DNA of 41,522 bases, from the NCBI GenBank assembly GCA_019912965.1, contig JAIOHM010000189.1, positions 1-41,522 of the forward strand, written 5' to 3'. Source of the DNA: Anaerolineae bacterium. GTDB taxonomy: Bacteria > Chloroflexota > Anaerolineae > Aggregatilineales > Phototrophicaceae. The notes beneath the pieces are model-generated. The model saw nothing but the letters and a program-made list of their open reading frames with translations. It did no database searches and was not told the origin of the DNA. The translations under genes and the position numbers were made by a program. Shown here in pieces: positions 24,441-32,654 of the stretch (positions within the stretch are counted from its first letter, which is position 1; every line of letters begins with the position of its first letter).

Positions 24441-24457
24441 AGTGATAACCGTAAAAT

Positions 24458-24498
24458 AAAAAAGGGGCGTATCCACAGAATGGATGCGCCCCTTTTTT
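24458..24498. terminator. Bidirectional intrinsic terminator
   Basis: An 18-bp stem (24458-24475 with 24481-24498, one G-U pair, CAGAA loop) has six A on the left and six T on the right. It ends both the secreted-protein gene (stop 24440, +) and the Tal-Pgi gene (stop 24516, -). Confidence 0.93.
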
Positions 24499-24515
24499 GC
24501 TTAGCAGGCTAGAAG

Positions 24516-27383
24516 TTACTTCCGGCGGGCCTCGACCAGATCAATGGCTTTGAGAAGGGCGTTTAGTCCATCTACCACATTCCCTTTCAGGTGGAGACGG
24601 AGCGCACGGCGATCTTTGCCACGCAGGGCTTCGAGATCACCGGCTGCCTGAGCCGCCTTCAGCGTCCCAAAGCTGTAGGGTTCGCCGGGGATGGGCAGGT
24701 CGTGCGGATCGTCGGCTGTGATCTGGATGAAATTGCCGTTGTTCGGGCCACCTTTATGGAACTGTCCGGTGCTGTGCAGGAAGCGCGGGCCGTAGCCAAT
24801 GGTGACCGCACGGCGGGTTACGTGACGTAAACGGCGGCGCACTTCTTCCAGCACGGCATTCACTTCGGGGGTGGTTGCCAGATAGGCTTCCAGCGCGAAG
24901 TAGTCGCCTGCACGGGTGGAGTTCATGAAGGCCGCCAGCATTCCGGTGATGTCGCCCGCGTTGTAGTTGTGCTGTAGACTGAGTTCGGAGAGCGTGTGCA
25001 GCATTTTCTCGTCAGCATATAGACTAAGGTTGGCTTCGCTAAAAGCCGATTCGACAGGCGGCAGGCTACCATTTTCTTTGTAGTATGCCAGCAGACGCCC
25101 GGTATTTTCCTTGCTTTCGGTGACATTGGGTTCATCAAACGGATTGATTTCCAGAATCTTTCCGGCAACCGCAGTGGCAAATTCCCAGCGGAAGAACTCG
25201 CCTGCCAGTGAGTATGGGGTGGGCAGATACAGCGTCACACGGGGATGTCCGGCCTCGCGCAATGCTCGCACACTGTTATCCAGCGGCTCGTTGTTGGGAT
25301 CGTTTTCTACACGCAGGTAGACGAACAGGCGATCAGACGAGAAATCGTGCGGGTTGCCAACTGTGCCACCGACGACCGGGAGCAAACCCCGACCTTCCTT
25401 GCCGGTGCTTTCGGCAATCAACTGCTCAATCCAGTTGCCCAAACCGCTGATGGATGGGCTGGTGATGATGGTTATCTTGTCACGGTCTTGCTGCCCAAGC
25501 ACACCCATAATCGCGCCCAACCAGATGCCGGGGTGCTGGCTGGTGGGGATGATGCTGGAACAGGCTTTTATCATGCGGCGGGCTTCGTTCCACAGTTGAT
25601 CGAGGTCGAGTCCCATGAGTGCCGCCGGAACCAGACCGAAATAGCTCAGGGCGCTATAACGTCCACCGATGTCTGCCGGGTTCAGGAAAATATCGCGGTA
25701 GTTGTTGGCTCTGGCTTCGGCTTCCAAACTGCTGCCGGGGTCGGTGATGGCAATGAACTGCGAGCCATTGCGCCCGGTATGCTCGTAAAAATATTTGGCG
25801 AACATGGCGGTTTCAATCGTGCCACCGGATTTGCTGGCGACGATGAACAAGGTTTGCTTCAGATCAACCGCCGATTCCACCGCAGCGATGCGCGCCGGGT
25901 CGGTGCTGTCGAGCATCAGAAATTCGGGGAAGTCAGCCTGTTTACCGAAGGTCTGATACAGGACTTCCGGGGCAAGACTGCTACCGCCCATCCCTAACAA
26001 GACAACATGGGTGAACGAGCCACCACGCACACTGGCTTGCAGGGTTTTCAGCCTTTCCAGATCAATGGTTTTATCGGTATCCAGCCAGCCGAGGCGGTTG
26101 ACGATTTTTTGCATAACGGCGGGCTGCGTTTTCCACAAACTGCCGTCTTTGTTCCAGATGCGGGCGCTGAAGTGGTCGCCATCCAGCATTTTGAGGGCAG
26201 CATTGACAGCATCACCATAAATGCCCAGCGCCAGATTTTGCTTTTGCATGACTTCAGTTTGCAGGATGTCGCGCTTGGCTTCGACCTGTTGCAGGAGATT
26301 CTCGAAGGCTTCGACGAACAGCGCCACACCATCAACCTGAAGCTGATTGGTGATCTGTTCCATTTCGATGCCGACTTCGGCCAGTTTATCCATCGTATGC
26401 TCAACCTGATCGATGTCTTCGGTCAGGGTATCGGCTGCTGTGCCGTGATCCTTGAAGGCTTTCAGGGTGGCGGGCGGAACCGTGTTTACGGTGTCCTTGC
26501 CAATTAACCGATCAATATACATGGTATCCGGGTAGGCTGGGTTTTTTGTGCCGGTTGAAGCCCATAATGGACGCTGCACCTGTGCCCCGGCTGCCCGCAG
26601 TTTTTCGAAGGCTTCGCCGTAGAACATATCCATGAAGCGTTTATAAGCCCACTTGGCGTTGGCAATCGCGGCTTTGCCCAGCAGTTCACGGTTGGCAGCT
26701 ACCCGGTCAAGGTCGCGCCCCTGTGCCGAGCGAATGTTGTTTTCCAGCATCCGGTCGATCATGGTGTCGATGCGGCTGAGGAAGAAACTGGCGACCGAGG
26801 CGACATGACGCACATCGCCACCCGCCGCCAAACGCCGTTCCAGACCGCGAATATAGGCGAGGGCGACCTCTTCATAATTCTGCACCGCAAAAATCAGCGT
26901 GACGTTGACGTTCACGCCTGCCGCGATGGCTTCCTCAATCGCCGGAATGCCCGCCGGGGTTGAGGGGATTTTCACCATCAGGTTCGGACGATCAACCACC
27001 TTGAACAGGCGTAGTGCTTCGGTGATGGTGGTTTGGGTATCGTGGGCGATCAGCGGCGAGACTTCCAGACTGACATAGCCATCCTGCTTATGCGACCGAT
27101 CATAGATTGGGCGGAACAGATCCAACGCTTTTTGAATATCTGCAATCGCCAGTTTTTCGTAAATCGAGTAGGCGTCCAGATCAAGCATATGCATAATGGC
27201 GCTGTCGTAAGAGTCGGATTCGCCAATGGCCTTCTGGAAGATGGCCGGGTTTGAGGTCACACCGATTACGCCGAACTCATCAATATATTTCTGCATTTCA
27301 CCGTCTTCCAGTGAACTGCGGTGGATGAAATCCAGCCAGATGCTTTGGCCGTACTGCTGTACGTCAACCGGGGGATTGGTCAT
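24516..27383 (-). CDS. Bifunctional transaldolase/glucose-6-phosphate isomerase
   Basis: 955 residues from the ATG at 27383 (GAGGAG 11 nt upstream); the frame runs on to 27425 without a better start. Residues 1-375 are a transaldolase: TSNPAIF (43-49), Schiff-base lysine K138 in LMVKIPSTPAG, and WASTGTKNP (274-282). Residues 385-955 are a phosphoglucose isomerase with SIS motifs: LLGMGGSSLAPEV (462-474), ASKSGGTIETA (516-526), and TGQFHKGGPNNG near the C-terminus. The enzyme links the pentose phosphate pathway to glycolysis by handling both fructose-6-phosphate reactions in one chain. Such fusions are known in Chloroflexota, cyanobacteria and some proteobacteria. Confidence 0.95.
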   Translation of the reverse strand: MTNPPVDVQQYGQSIWLDFIHRSSLEDGEMQKYIDEFGVIGVTSNPAIFQKAIGESDSYDSAIMHMLDLDAYSIYEKLAIADIQKALDLFRPIYDRSHKQDGYVSLEVSPLIAHDTQTTITEALRLFKVVDRPNLMVKIPSTPAGIPAIEEAIAAGVNVNVTLIFAVQNYEEVALAYIRGLERRLAAGGDVRHVASVASFFLSRIDTMIDRMLENNIRSAQGRDLDRVAANRELLGKAAIANAKWAYKRFMDMFYGEAFEKLRAAGAQVQRPLWASTGTKNPAYPDTMYIDRLIGKDTVNTVPPATLKAFKDHGTAADTLTEDIDQVEHTMDKLAEVGIEMEQITNQLQVDGVALFVEAFENLLQQVEAKRDILQTEVMQKQNLALGIYGDAVNAALKMLDGDHFSARIWNKDGSLWKTQPAVMQKIVNRLGWLDTDKTIDLERLKTLQASVRGGSFTHVVLLGMGGSSLAPEVLYQTFGKQADFPEFLMLDSTDPARIAAVESAVDLKQTLFIVASKSGGTIETAMFAKYFYEHTGRNGSQFIAITDPGSSLEAEARANNYRDIFLNPADIGGRYSALSYFGLVPAALMGLDLDQLWNEARRMIKACSSIIPTSQHPGIWLGAIMGVLGQQDRDKITIITSPSISGLGNWIEQLIAESTGKEGRGLLPVVGGTVGNPHDFSSDRLFVYLRVENDPNNEPLDNSVRALREAGHPRVTLYLPTPYSLAGEFFRWEFATAVAGKILEINPFDEPNVTESKENTGRLLAYYKENGSLPPVESAFSEANLSLYADEKMLHTLSELSLQHNYNAGDITGMLAAFMNSTRAGDYFALEAYLATTPEVNAVLEEVRRRLRHVTRRAVTIGYGPRFLHSTGQFHKGGPNNGNFIQITADDPHDLPIPGEPYSFGTLKAAQAAGDLEALRGKDRRALRLHLKGNVVDGLNALLKAIDLVEARRK

Positions 27384-27466
27384 TTTTCTTACTGCTCCTC
27401 TGCTTAAATTAAACGTCGGCCTCAAGCCGCGCGTGTGATATCGTAAGAAGAGAATCTATTCCTTAG

Positions 27467-27503
27467 AGTATACACGGATTTTGCCAAGTCTCCGCGTACT
27501 TGG
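27467..27503 (-). promoter_or_regulatory. Candidate promoter with operator-like inverted repeat for the Tal-Pgi gene
   Basis: On the minus strand a TATACT -10-like box (27467-27472) lies 84 nt before the ATG. Just upstream of it a perfect 6-bp inverted repeat, CCAAGT (27484-27489)/ACTTGG (27498-27503) with an 8-nt spacer, covers the place of the -35 box. No consensus -35 is seen, so the repeat may bind an activator or repressor. This rests on sequence pattern only. Confidence 0.35.
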
Positions 27504-27568
27504 GTGGTATTGGTTGTCATTATTTTAAAAGGTAATTCGGCAGAAGATGCCTCTCAACATTTAGTTTA

Positions 27569-27994
27569 TCAGCCACCCATTCGGCTTTTGCGGGTCATAA
27601 CTTTGATGTCCCCGGTAGGTTTGAAGCGCAAGGCTGACCATGTAGCATCGATAGCGATTTGGGTCACGGGATCCCAACCCGCTTTTAGAACCATCTCCCA
27701 ACCATCATCGCGGTTGATATCGGTTTTGATCGATCCAGATTTTTTGGGATAGGCAAACCACAGCAGGCCGCCGGGTTTGACTGCCGCGATTGCAGACGGG
27801 GCATGAGCATTCAGATCAGCTTTGCTTTTGACGAACAATAGCACTAATTCATATTGTCCATCGGCGGTTGCGTCGATTGCAGCACCATCCGGTAATTCGC
27901 CGAGCAAATCAAGATAACCTTCCGGGGCGTTCAGAATCAATAAGCGATAACCCTGTTTGATGACCAGTTTTTTGACCAGTGATGTTTCCGCCAT
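27569..27994 (-). CDS. DUF3052-like small protein
   Basis: 141 residues from the ATG at 27994 (GGAG 7 nt upstream); an open extension to 28063 runs through the ferredoxin terminator and is unlikely to be translated. The protein has VIKQGYRLLILNAPEGYLDLLGELP at the start and VKPGGLLWFAYPKKSGSIKTDINRDDGW in the middle, similar to DUF3052 proteins. The fold resembles a degenerate methyltransferase core without an SAM loop. The function is unknown. It lies 75 bases downstream of the ferredoxin, with a terminator between them. Confidence 0.65.
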   Translation of the reverse strand: MAETSLVKKLVIKQGYRLLILNAPEGYLDLLGELPDGAAIDATADGQYELVLLFVKSKADLNAHAPSAIAAVKPGGLLWFAYPKKSGSIKTDINRDDGWEMVLKAGWDPVTQIAIDATWSALRFKPTGDIKVMTRKSRMGG

Positions 27995-28029
27995 TTCAAG
28001 TCTCCATTCGTTTCTGTCCCTGCAAATAA

Positions 28030-28053
28030 AAATCCCCCTGCGACGGGGGATTT
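28030..28053 (-). terminator. Intrinsic terminator after the ferredoxin gene
   Basis: On the minus strand the 9-bp stem AAATCCCCC/GGGGGATTT (28030-28038 with 28045-28053) is followed by TTTTTATTT. It lies 16 bases beyond the ferredoxin stop and before the DUF3052-like gene, so most ferredoxin transcripts should end here. Confidence 0.85.
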
Positions 28054-28069
28054 GGGATTGCATCAGGAA

Positions 28070-28417
28070 TTAGAGCGCGTCGTAGCCGGGGCCGCTGGCG
28101 AAGAATTCATAGTTGTACTGAATGTCTTCGGTCAAGTCAACAATATCGCCCGCTGCGTGTTTGACGCGCTGTTTGGTATCGAAGGGGATGCGTTCCACGC
28201 CTTCTGCCATCTCGAATTCCGAAGACACTTCTTCTTCGATGAAGATGGCTTCAAACGGGCATTCCGGGATGCAAGCGCCGCAGTCGATGCAGGTATCTGG
28301 GTCGATGAAATACCAGGGCCATTCGTTTTCCGGCTTGCCGGGGACGATGCATTCAACCGGGCAAACTTCGACGCAAGCGCCATCGCGCAGACACAGGCTG
28401 GTGATAATGTGAGTCAT
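28070..28417 (-). CDS. 7Fe/8Fe-type ferredoxin
   Basis: 115 residues from the ATG at 28417 (GAGGAG about 10 nt upstream). The first cluster motif is C9-x5-C15-x3-C19-P-x2-C23 (SLCLRDGACVEVCPVEC). The second is a classic 4Fe-4S motif, CIDCGACIPECP, in the segment after WYFIDPDT. The longer insert between the motifs and the acidic C-terminal tail are typical of the FdxA-like ferredoxins of Thermus and Chloroflexota. It is a cytoplasmic electron carrier; its partners are not shown in this window. A promoter candidate is at 28445 and a terminator at 28030, so it forms its own unit. Confidence 0.93.
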   Translation of the reverse strand: MTHIITSLCLRDGACVEVCPVECIVPGKPENEWPWYFIDPDTCIDCGACIPECPFEAIFIEEEVSSEFEMAEGVERIPFDTKQRVKHAAGDIVDLTEDIQYNYEFFASGPGYDAL

Positions 28418-28444
28418 GGGTGTCAGTCTCCTCAAATCTTCAGA

Positions 28445-28473
28445 ACAATAACCCTACTTTACCGCATCATCAA
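28445..28473 (-). promoter_or_regulatory. Candidate promoter of the ferredoxin gene
   Basis: On the minus strand TTGATG (28468-28473) and TATTGT (28445-28450) are 17 nt apart, each matching four of six consensus bases. They would give a leader of about 20 nt before the ATG at 28417. Confidence 0.4.
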
Positions 28474-28555
28474 CCGCGCGTCTGGAACTTTTGTTGGATT
28501 TGGAATTAATGATTTAACAGCCGTTTGTCAGAATTTACGCGCACGGTTCTCTGTT

Positions 28556-30253
28556 TTAATCATGGTTAAAATTACTTTCCCATTCCAGCAGGGCGCTTTC
28601 CATCATCTCGACGGCCTCGGCGAACGTTTCGGCATCGAAGGCGAGACGTGCCCCAGCAGCCGCGAATAATTCCGGCAGCCTGACCGTGCCGCCTAATGCC
28701 AGTGCCGCGCGATAATCGGCTAATGCCCGCTGTGGATCGTCCAATGCGCGTTTCCAGATTTGCACTGCGCCCAACTGCGCCAGCCCATAATCAATGTAAT
28801 AAAATGGCGACCGGAAAATATGCAGCTTGCGATGCCATCCGGTCATCATGGCGTCGTCCAGACCGCTCCAATCCTCACCTTTCATGAAGCGCGACCACAA
28901 GCCTGCCCATTGGTCGTCACAGGCTGATGAGTCGCCTGCCTGATCGGGATGGGTATGTGCCCAATGCTGAAACGCATCCACCACCGCGATATACGGCCAG
29001 AAACGGAGCATGACTTCCAGATGTTCGGCACGGGCGCGGGCTGACTCCGCCGGGGTGTAGAAAAAGCCATCCAGATAAGGGGCGGCTAACAATTCCAACG
29101 TCGTTGCGGCGACTTCATGAAATTCTGTGCCGACGCGCAGTTGGTCGTGGTGCGGCAGGCGGGTCATCTCGAAGGAATGAACGGCGTGACCGAATTCGTG
29201 AAACAGGGTCATGACATCCTCATTTGTCCCGACCACGTTCATGAATAAAAACGGGCGTTCCATCACCGGGTAGGTGGCGCAGTAGGAACTCGGCATTTTG
29301 CCCTTGCGGTTGTCGAGATCGATCAACCCTTCGCGGCGCATGGTCTGGAAATAAGCACCCAAGTGTGGGTCAAGCGCACTGAAAATGGCTTCGGCTTTAT
29401 CGGCTAATTCGTCCATGCTGGTGAATGGGCGCAGCGGTGGACGCCCTAACGATTCGACTTCCACATCCCACGGGCGCAGACTGTCGATGCCCATGCGCTG
29501 CCGGCGGCGTTCCAGCACCCGCTGCACCGCCGGGACGACGACTTCCTCTACCGCGTGGTGGAAGGTTTCGCAATCTTCGGGCGTGTAATCCAACCGGAGC
29601 ATCTGCCCCCAACGATAGGCGCGGTAATGCGGCAGATCGGCATTATGGGCAATCTGATGGCGCAGATTCACCAGCCGCATCCATAAATCGTTGAGGGCAG
29701 GACGATCTTGCAGAAAGCGTTCCATGTTCAAACGCCACGCCCGTTCGCGTTTGGCGCGGTCGGGATCGAGGTTGACCTGCGCTAGGTTGATGAGCGTGGT
29801 TTCCTGCCCTTCCCATTGAACGGTTTGCACCCCGCGAATCTGATCATATTCGTTGCCGAGACGCTGTTCTTCGGTCAGCAGCGGCAGATTGGATTCGCGG
29901 AACAGGGCGACTTCGGCCTCTAAATTCCGCAGTGGGGCAGTGAACTGATGCGGTTGCAATCCACTCGCCAGCAACTTTTTTTTGAGGCGGAATTCGGCAG
30001 TATGGGCGGGTTCCTGTACCTGAGTCAGGAAAGCCTCAAAACGGGCTTCAGCCGCCGCATCCTGTGTGTCCAGCGTGGTATCCACCCACAAGCGCCAGTA
30101 GGCTTCGTCCAGATGTTTGCCCAAATGCGCCCAATCCGCCATCCAGTTATCCAGCATCTCGGCGGTTAAAAGACGGGCTTCCAATTCCGCGTAATACGGT
30201 TCAATCGCGTCCCATGTCCAGTTCAGGAATTCAAGTGTGGTTTCCGGTAGCAT
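28556..30253 (-). CDS. M3-family oligoendopeptidase (PepF-like)
   Basis: 565 residues, the usual length for M3B oligoendopeptidases. The zinc motif HEFGH gives H352, E353 and H356; the third ligand is E377 or E380 in GTEFHEVAATTLELL. Upstream, PFLFMNVVGTNEDVMTLFHEFGHAVHSFE and YIDYGLAQLGAVQIW near the C-terminus fit the family. There is no signal peptide, so it should cut short peptides in the cytoplasm. It could break down peptides imported by the Dpp-type transporter in this window, but that is inference. The start lies 3 bases after the stop of the small membrane protein, so the two are translationally coupled. Confidence 0.93.
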   Translation of the reverse strand: MLPETTLEFLNWTWDAIEPYYAELEARLLTAEMLDNWMADWAHLGKHLDEAYWRLWVDTTLDTQDAAAEARFEAFLTQVQEPAHTAEFRLKKKLLASGLQPHQFTAPLRNLEAEVALFRESNLPLLTEEQRLGNEYDQIRGVQTVQWEGQETTLINLAQVNLDPDRAKRERAWRLNMERFLQDRPALNDLWMRLVNLRHQIAHNADLPHYRAYRWGQMLRLDYTPEDCETFHHAVEEVVVPAVQRVLERRRQRMGIDSLRPWDVEVESLGRPPLRPFTSMDELADKAEAIFSALDPHLGAYFQTMRREGLIDLDNRKGKMPSSYCATYPVMERPFLFMNVVGTNEDVMTLFHEFGHAVHSFEMTRLPHHDQLRVGTEFHEVAATTLELLAAPYLDGFFYTPAESARARAEHLEVMLRFWPYIAVVDAFQHWAHTHPDQAGDSSACDDQWAGLWSRFMKGEDWSGLDDAMMTGWHRKLHIFRSPFYYIDYGLAQLGAVQIWKRALDDPQRALADYRAALALGGTVRLPELFAAAGARLAFDAETFAEAVEMMESALLEWESNFNHD

Positions 30254-30256
30254 ACT

Positions 30257-30649
30257 TTATTCGATCACCGTCGAGCCGAATCCCGCATCGCGCTTGGCTT
30301 TCTCGGCGCCTTCGCTGGTTTCCAGTTCCACCCGTAAACCACCGACCCAATTGGCGATCAGGTTATAGAGGAAGGCCGTCACCGCGCCGAAGATACCGCC
30401 CGCAATCGCCGAAGCGACTACGCCAAACAGGTAAAATGCGCCACAGCACAACAGATTGGTAAAGGCGAAGGCACCAAAATCCACCTGCTGCCCATTCACG
30501 GTCATGTTGTTGGTTGCACTGCTGATACTATTGATAAAGGCACTTTGTAAACCCAAAATCAGCACACCAAACACGGTGAAGTTCAGGGCATAGAGTAATG
30601 CCGCGACCCGCATGGCTGATCCAACATCAATGCGCTTGATGGTTATCAT
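30257..30649 (-). CDS. Small DUF3566-like membrane protein
   Basis: 130 residues from the ATG at 30649 (AAGGGGG upstream). There are two to three hydrophobic stretches: about 14-36 (AALLYALNFTVFGVLILG), 62-86 (NLLCCGAFYLFGVVASAIAGG) and a third into AFLYNLIANWVGGLRVELE. The last segment and the ITIKRIDVGSAMRVAALLYAL start resemble DUF3566 membrane proteins. The function is unknown. It is immediately upstream of the M3 peptidase gene (3-base gap), so the pair is one transcription unit. Confidence 0.65.
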   Translation of the reverse strand: MITIKRIDVGSAMRVAALLYALNFTVFGVLILGLQSAFINSISSATNNMTVNGQQVDFGAFAFTNLLCCGAFYLFGVVASAIAGGIFGAVTAFLYNLIANWVGGLRVELETSEGAEKAKRDAGFGSTVIE

Positions 30650-30717
30650 GTATTCCCCCTTCTGTACGGTTGTTTGCCCACAGACTATACTCAACGTGGG
30701 TATTGTTCGGCAAACTG

Positions 30718-30746
30718 GTAGAGGCGACCGGCCCGGTCGCCTCTAC
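30718..30746. repeat. GTAG-type palindromic repeat, copy 2
   Basis: A perfect 14-bp inverted repeat, GTAGAGGCGACCGG with CCGGTCGCCTCTAC, around a single C. It lies in the divergent gap between the membrane protein and the methyltransferase, 49 bases before the latter's start. The ends match the palindromes at 13020 and 34605. Confidence 0.85.
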
Positions 30747-30794
30747 AAAAATGATTATCTATAACAGCTAAATGTTTGATTTGGGAATCACTTT

Positions 30795-31580
30795 ATGGAC
30801 GCAGCCACGATTCACCGCTTGAACCAGATAAACCGCCAGTTTTATCAAACGACGGCGGATGATTTCGATCAAACACGCGGGACAGCGTGGCCGGGGTGGA
30901 ATCGTTTGCTACCGTATCTGACTACTCCACTGGAGGTGCTGGATGTGGGCTGTGGAAATGGGCGATTCGGAGCGTTTTTAGCAAAAGCGTTACCCGTTAC
31001 CCGTCGCCAGTTGCCAGATAAAAGCGATCAGCAGTCAGAAAATAAGCCGTCTGATTCAGAATTGGAAGCCAATAATGCAGTGCTCAGTTATCACGGCATC
31101 GACAGCAGCGCGGCACTGCTGGCACATGCACAGAAGATATTAACGGCTCTGCCGAACATCCGCTTTCGGCTGGAAGAACGGGATGTGATCGAACATCCGC
31201 CGGACACAGATGTGTATGATCTGGTTGTACTGCTGGGCGTTTTACATCATATTCCCGGTTGGGAACAGCGGCAGACGTTTATGCGGCAACTGGCGGCGCG
31301 GGTGAAACCGGGTGGATTATTGGTTTTTGCGGCGTGGCGGTTTTATGAATATAAACGCTTTCGGAGTCGGGTTGTGGATTGGCCGGATGACATCGCGGTT
31401 GAGGCGGGTGATTATCTGCTGGACTGGCGGCGCGGAACGGTGAGCCTGCGCTACTGTCATTACACCGATGACGCCGAGCATGATACGCTGGTGGGCGCAA
31501 CCGGGATGACCGAAATTGCCACGTACCGCGCCGATGGGGAAAGTGGGGATGCCAATCGTTACAGTATCTTGCGAAAATGA
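30795..31580 (+). CDS. Class I SAM-dependent methyltransferase with repeat-derived insert
   Basis: 261 residues. Motif I is VLDVGCGNGRFGAFLA (48-63), motif II D103 in YHGIDSS, and YDLVVLLGVLHHIPGWE (141-157) follows as motif IV, then VKPGGLLVFAAWR. The order resembles the Trm9-like/wobble-uridine tRNA methyltransferase group, but the substrate is not certain. Residues about 66-97, between motifs I and II, are hydrophilic (TRRQLPDKSDQQSENKPSDS...) and lie where the family normally has a tight turn. The DNA there shows 7-nt periodicity (30990-31038), so a repeat array seems to have expanded inside the gene while keeping the frame. Confidence 0.85.
   Translation: MDAATIHRLNQINRQFYQTTADDFDQTRGTAWPGWNRLLPYLTTPLEVLDVGCGNGRFGAFLAKALPVTRRQLPDKSDQQSENKPSDSELEANNAVLSYHGIDSSAALLAHAQKILTALPNIRFRLEERDVIEHPPDTDVYDLVVLLGVLHHIPGWEQRQTFMRQLAARVKPGGLLVFAAWRFYEYKRFRSRVVDWPDDIAVEAGDYLLDWRRGTVSLRYCHYTDDAEHDTLVGATGMTEIATYRADGESGDANRYSILRK
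30990..31038. repeat. Heptanucleotide array inside the methyltransferase gene
   Basis: Seven contiguous 7-mers: TTACCCG, TTACCCG, TCGCCAG, TTGCCAG, ATAAAAG, CGATCAG, CAGTCAG. Units resemble those at 17905-17939 and 41033-41066. The array spans 49 bases in the coding frame, and the extra protein segment continues to about 31085. Confidence 0.75.
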
Positions 31581-31665
31581 GAGGCCTCTTATCTTCATGT
31601 AAGGAATATTTTAGATAGCTTCTCTATAACGGTAGTAGAAATCACAACGAATCAAATTGGGTGAC

Positions 31666-32010
31666 ATGATGAACAGTTTAGTTGTTAAAGAACGCAAGAC
31701 GGGTGCGATTATTGCTTCAGGCGTCGAGAATGAGCGGGCGCGGGTTTTTGAAGGCAACTGGTATTTCGATCCGGAAGCGGTTGATATGAAATATTTGCGC
31801 GTTTCGGAACGAACCTATACCTGCCCGTACAAGGGTGTGTGCTTCTGGATTGATCTGCAAGATGATAACGGGGACTTCACCCGCAATGTGGCATGGGTGT
31901 ACAACAACCCCAAACCGGGCTACGAATTCATCAAGGACAATATTGCTTTTTACGCCCGCACAACCAGCGGCACACTGGTCGAACGGGTGGAAGCGGCTGT
32001 TTCAGGTTAA
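31666..32010 (+). CDS. DUF427 domain protein
   Basis: 114 residues from the ATG at 31666 (a second ATG at 31669 is equally possible; the frame is open from a TTG at 31657). The motif RTYTCPYKGVCFWIDL is typical of DUF427, as is the C-terminal NPKPGYEFIKDNIAFY. DUF427 proteins are small single-domain beta-tent proteins of unknown function. The ribosome site is weak (GGGTG). The gene lies 85 bases downstream of the methyltransferase on the same strand. Confidence 0.88.
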   Translation: MMNSLVVKERKTGAIIASGVENERARVFEGNWYFDPEAVDMKYLRVSERTYTCPYKGVCFWIDLQDDNGDFTRNVAWVYNNPKPGYEFIKDNIAFYARTTSGTLVERVEAAVSG

Positions 32011-32045
32011 GTATCTATCTGTAAACCGTTTACCCCTAACCCCAG

Positions 32046-32071
32046 CCCTTCCCCCGCACGCAGGGGAAGGG
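32046..32071. repeat. GC-rich palindromic repeat, copy 6
   Basis: A 9-bp stem CCCTTCCCC (32046-32054)/GGGGAAGGG (32063-32071). The flanks 32016-32036 and 32094-32118 form a looser inverted repeat around TATC and TAAAC blocks, as seen at the other copies. It lies between the DUF427 and NUDIX genes. Confidence 0.75.
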
Positions 32072-32128
32072 AGCAAAACAAGTTGTTTGTGACTGTATAC
32101 GGTAGTTTATGGATAGGTTCTAAGCCAC

Positions 32129-32569
32129 ATGAAACCGGGCAAAATCCGTCCGTTGGCAATTTGCATCTTCCGGCACGGCGACCACATTCTGGCGGCGGAG
32201 GGTTTTGATTCGGTCAAGCAGCAGACGTTTTATCGCCCTTTAGGTGGGCGGATTGAATTTGGTGAACGCGGCGCGGAAACCATCGCCCGCGAACTGCGCG
32301 AAGAAATCAAAGCCGAGGTGGCGAACATCCGCTATCTCGGCACACTGGAAAATATTTTCACCTATGAAGGCCAGCAGGGACATGAAATCGTGCTGGTGTA
32401 CGACGGCCAACTGACCGATTCATCGCTTTATGAACGGGATGGAATCGAGGGCTGGGAAGATGATCTGAAGCTGCTGTTCACGGCACACTGGCGCACACTG
32501 GATTTTTTCCGCGCACCGGATGCCCCGCCTCTATACCCCGATGGTTTGCTGGATTTAATCCTCACATAA
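32129..32569 (+). CDS. NUDIX hydrolase
   Basis: 146 residues. The Nudix box is G40-x5-E46-x7-R54-E55-x2-E58-E59 (GGRIEFGERGAETIARELREEI), complete except that the final Gly is replaced. NUDIX enzymes hydrolyse nucleoside diphosphates linked to another group, such as damaged nucleotides or dinucleotide coenzymes; the substrate here is unknown. The core follows PLAICIFRHGDHILAAEGFD as the usual first strands. It has no signal or membrane segment. It faces the convergent dppC-like gene with no clear terminator between. Confidence 0.9.
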   Translation: MKPGKIRPLAICIFRHGDHILAAEGFDSVKQQTFYRPLGGRIEFGERGAETIARELREEIKAEVANIRYLGTLENIFTYEGQQGHEIVLVYDGQLTDSSLYERDGIEGWEDDLKLLFTAHWRTLDFFRAPDAPPLYPDGLLDLILT

Positions 32570-32654
32570 TGGTGTTCATTGCCGGAAATAAAAGGCTGAA
32601 TAAGTTATCTGAGCGCCAGAACTGCGGGTGATTGGGGTAAGGTTGTTTTTACCC

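Noticed and set aside
25245..25997. A 250-residue open frame on the plus strand
   Set aside because: It lies wholly opposite the Tal-Pgi gene, whose motifs are unmistakable; it has no ribosome site or family features.
28022..28063. N-terminal extension of the DUF3052-like protein
   Set aside because: The longer frame passes through the ferredoxin terminator hairpin, and a good ribosome site precedes the internal ATG at 27994.
32635..32654. Hairpin GGGTAA/TTACCC between NUDIX and DppC-type genes as a terminator
   Set aside because: The stem is only 6 bp, AT-rich and without a clean T run, so it is too weak to call.
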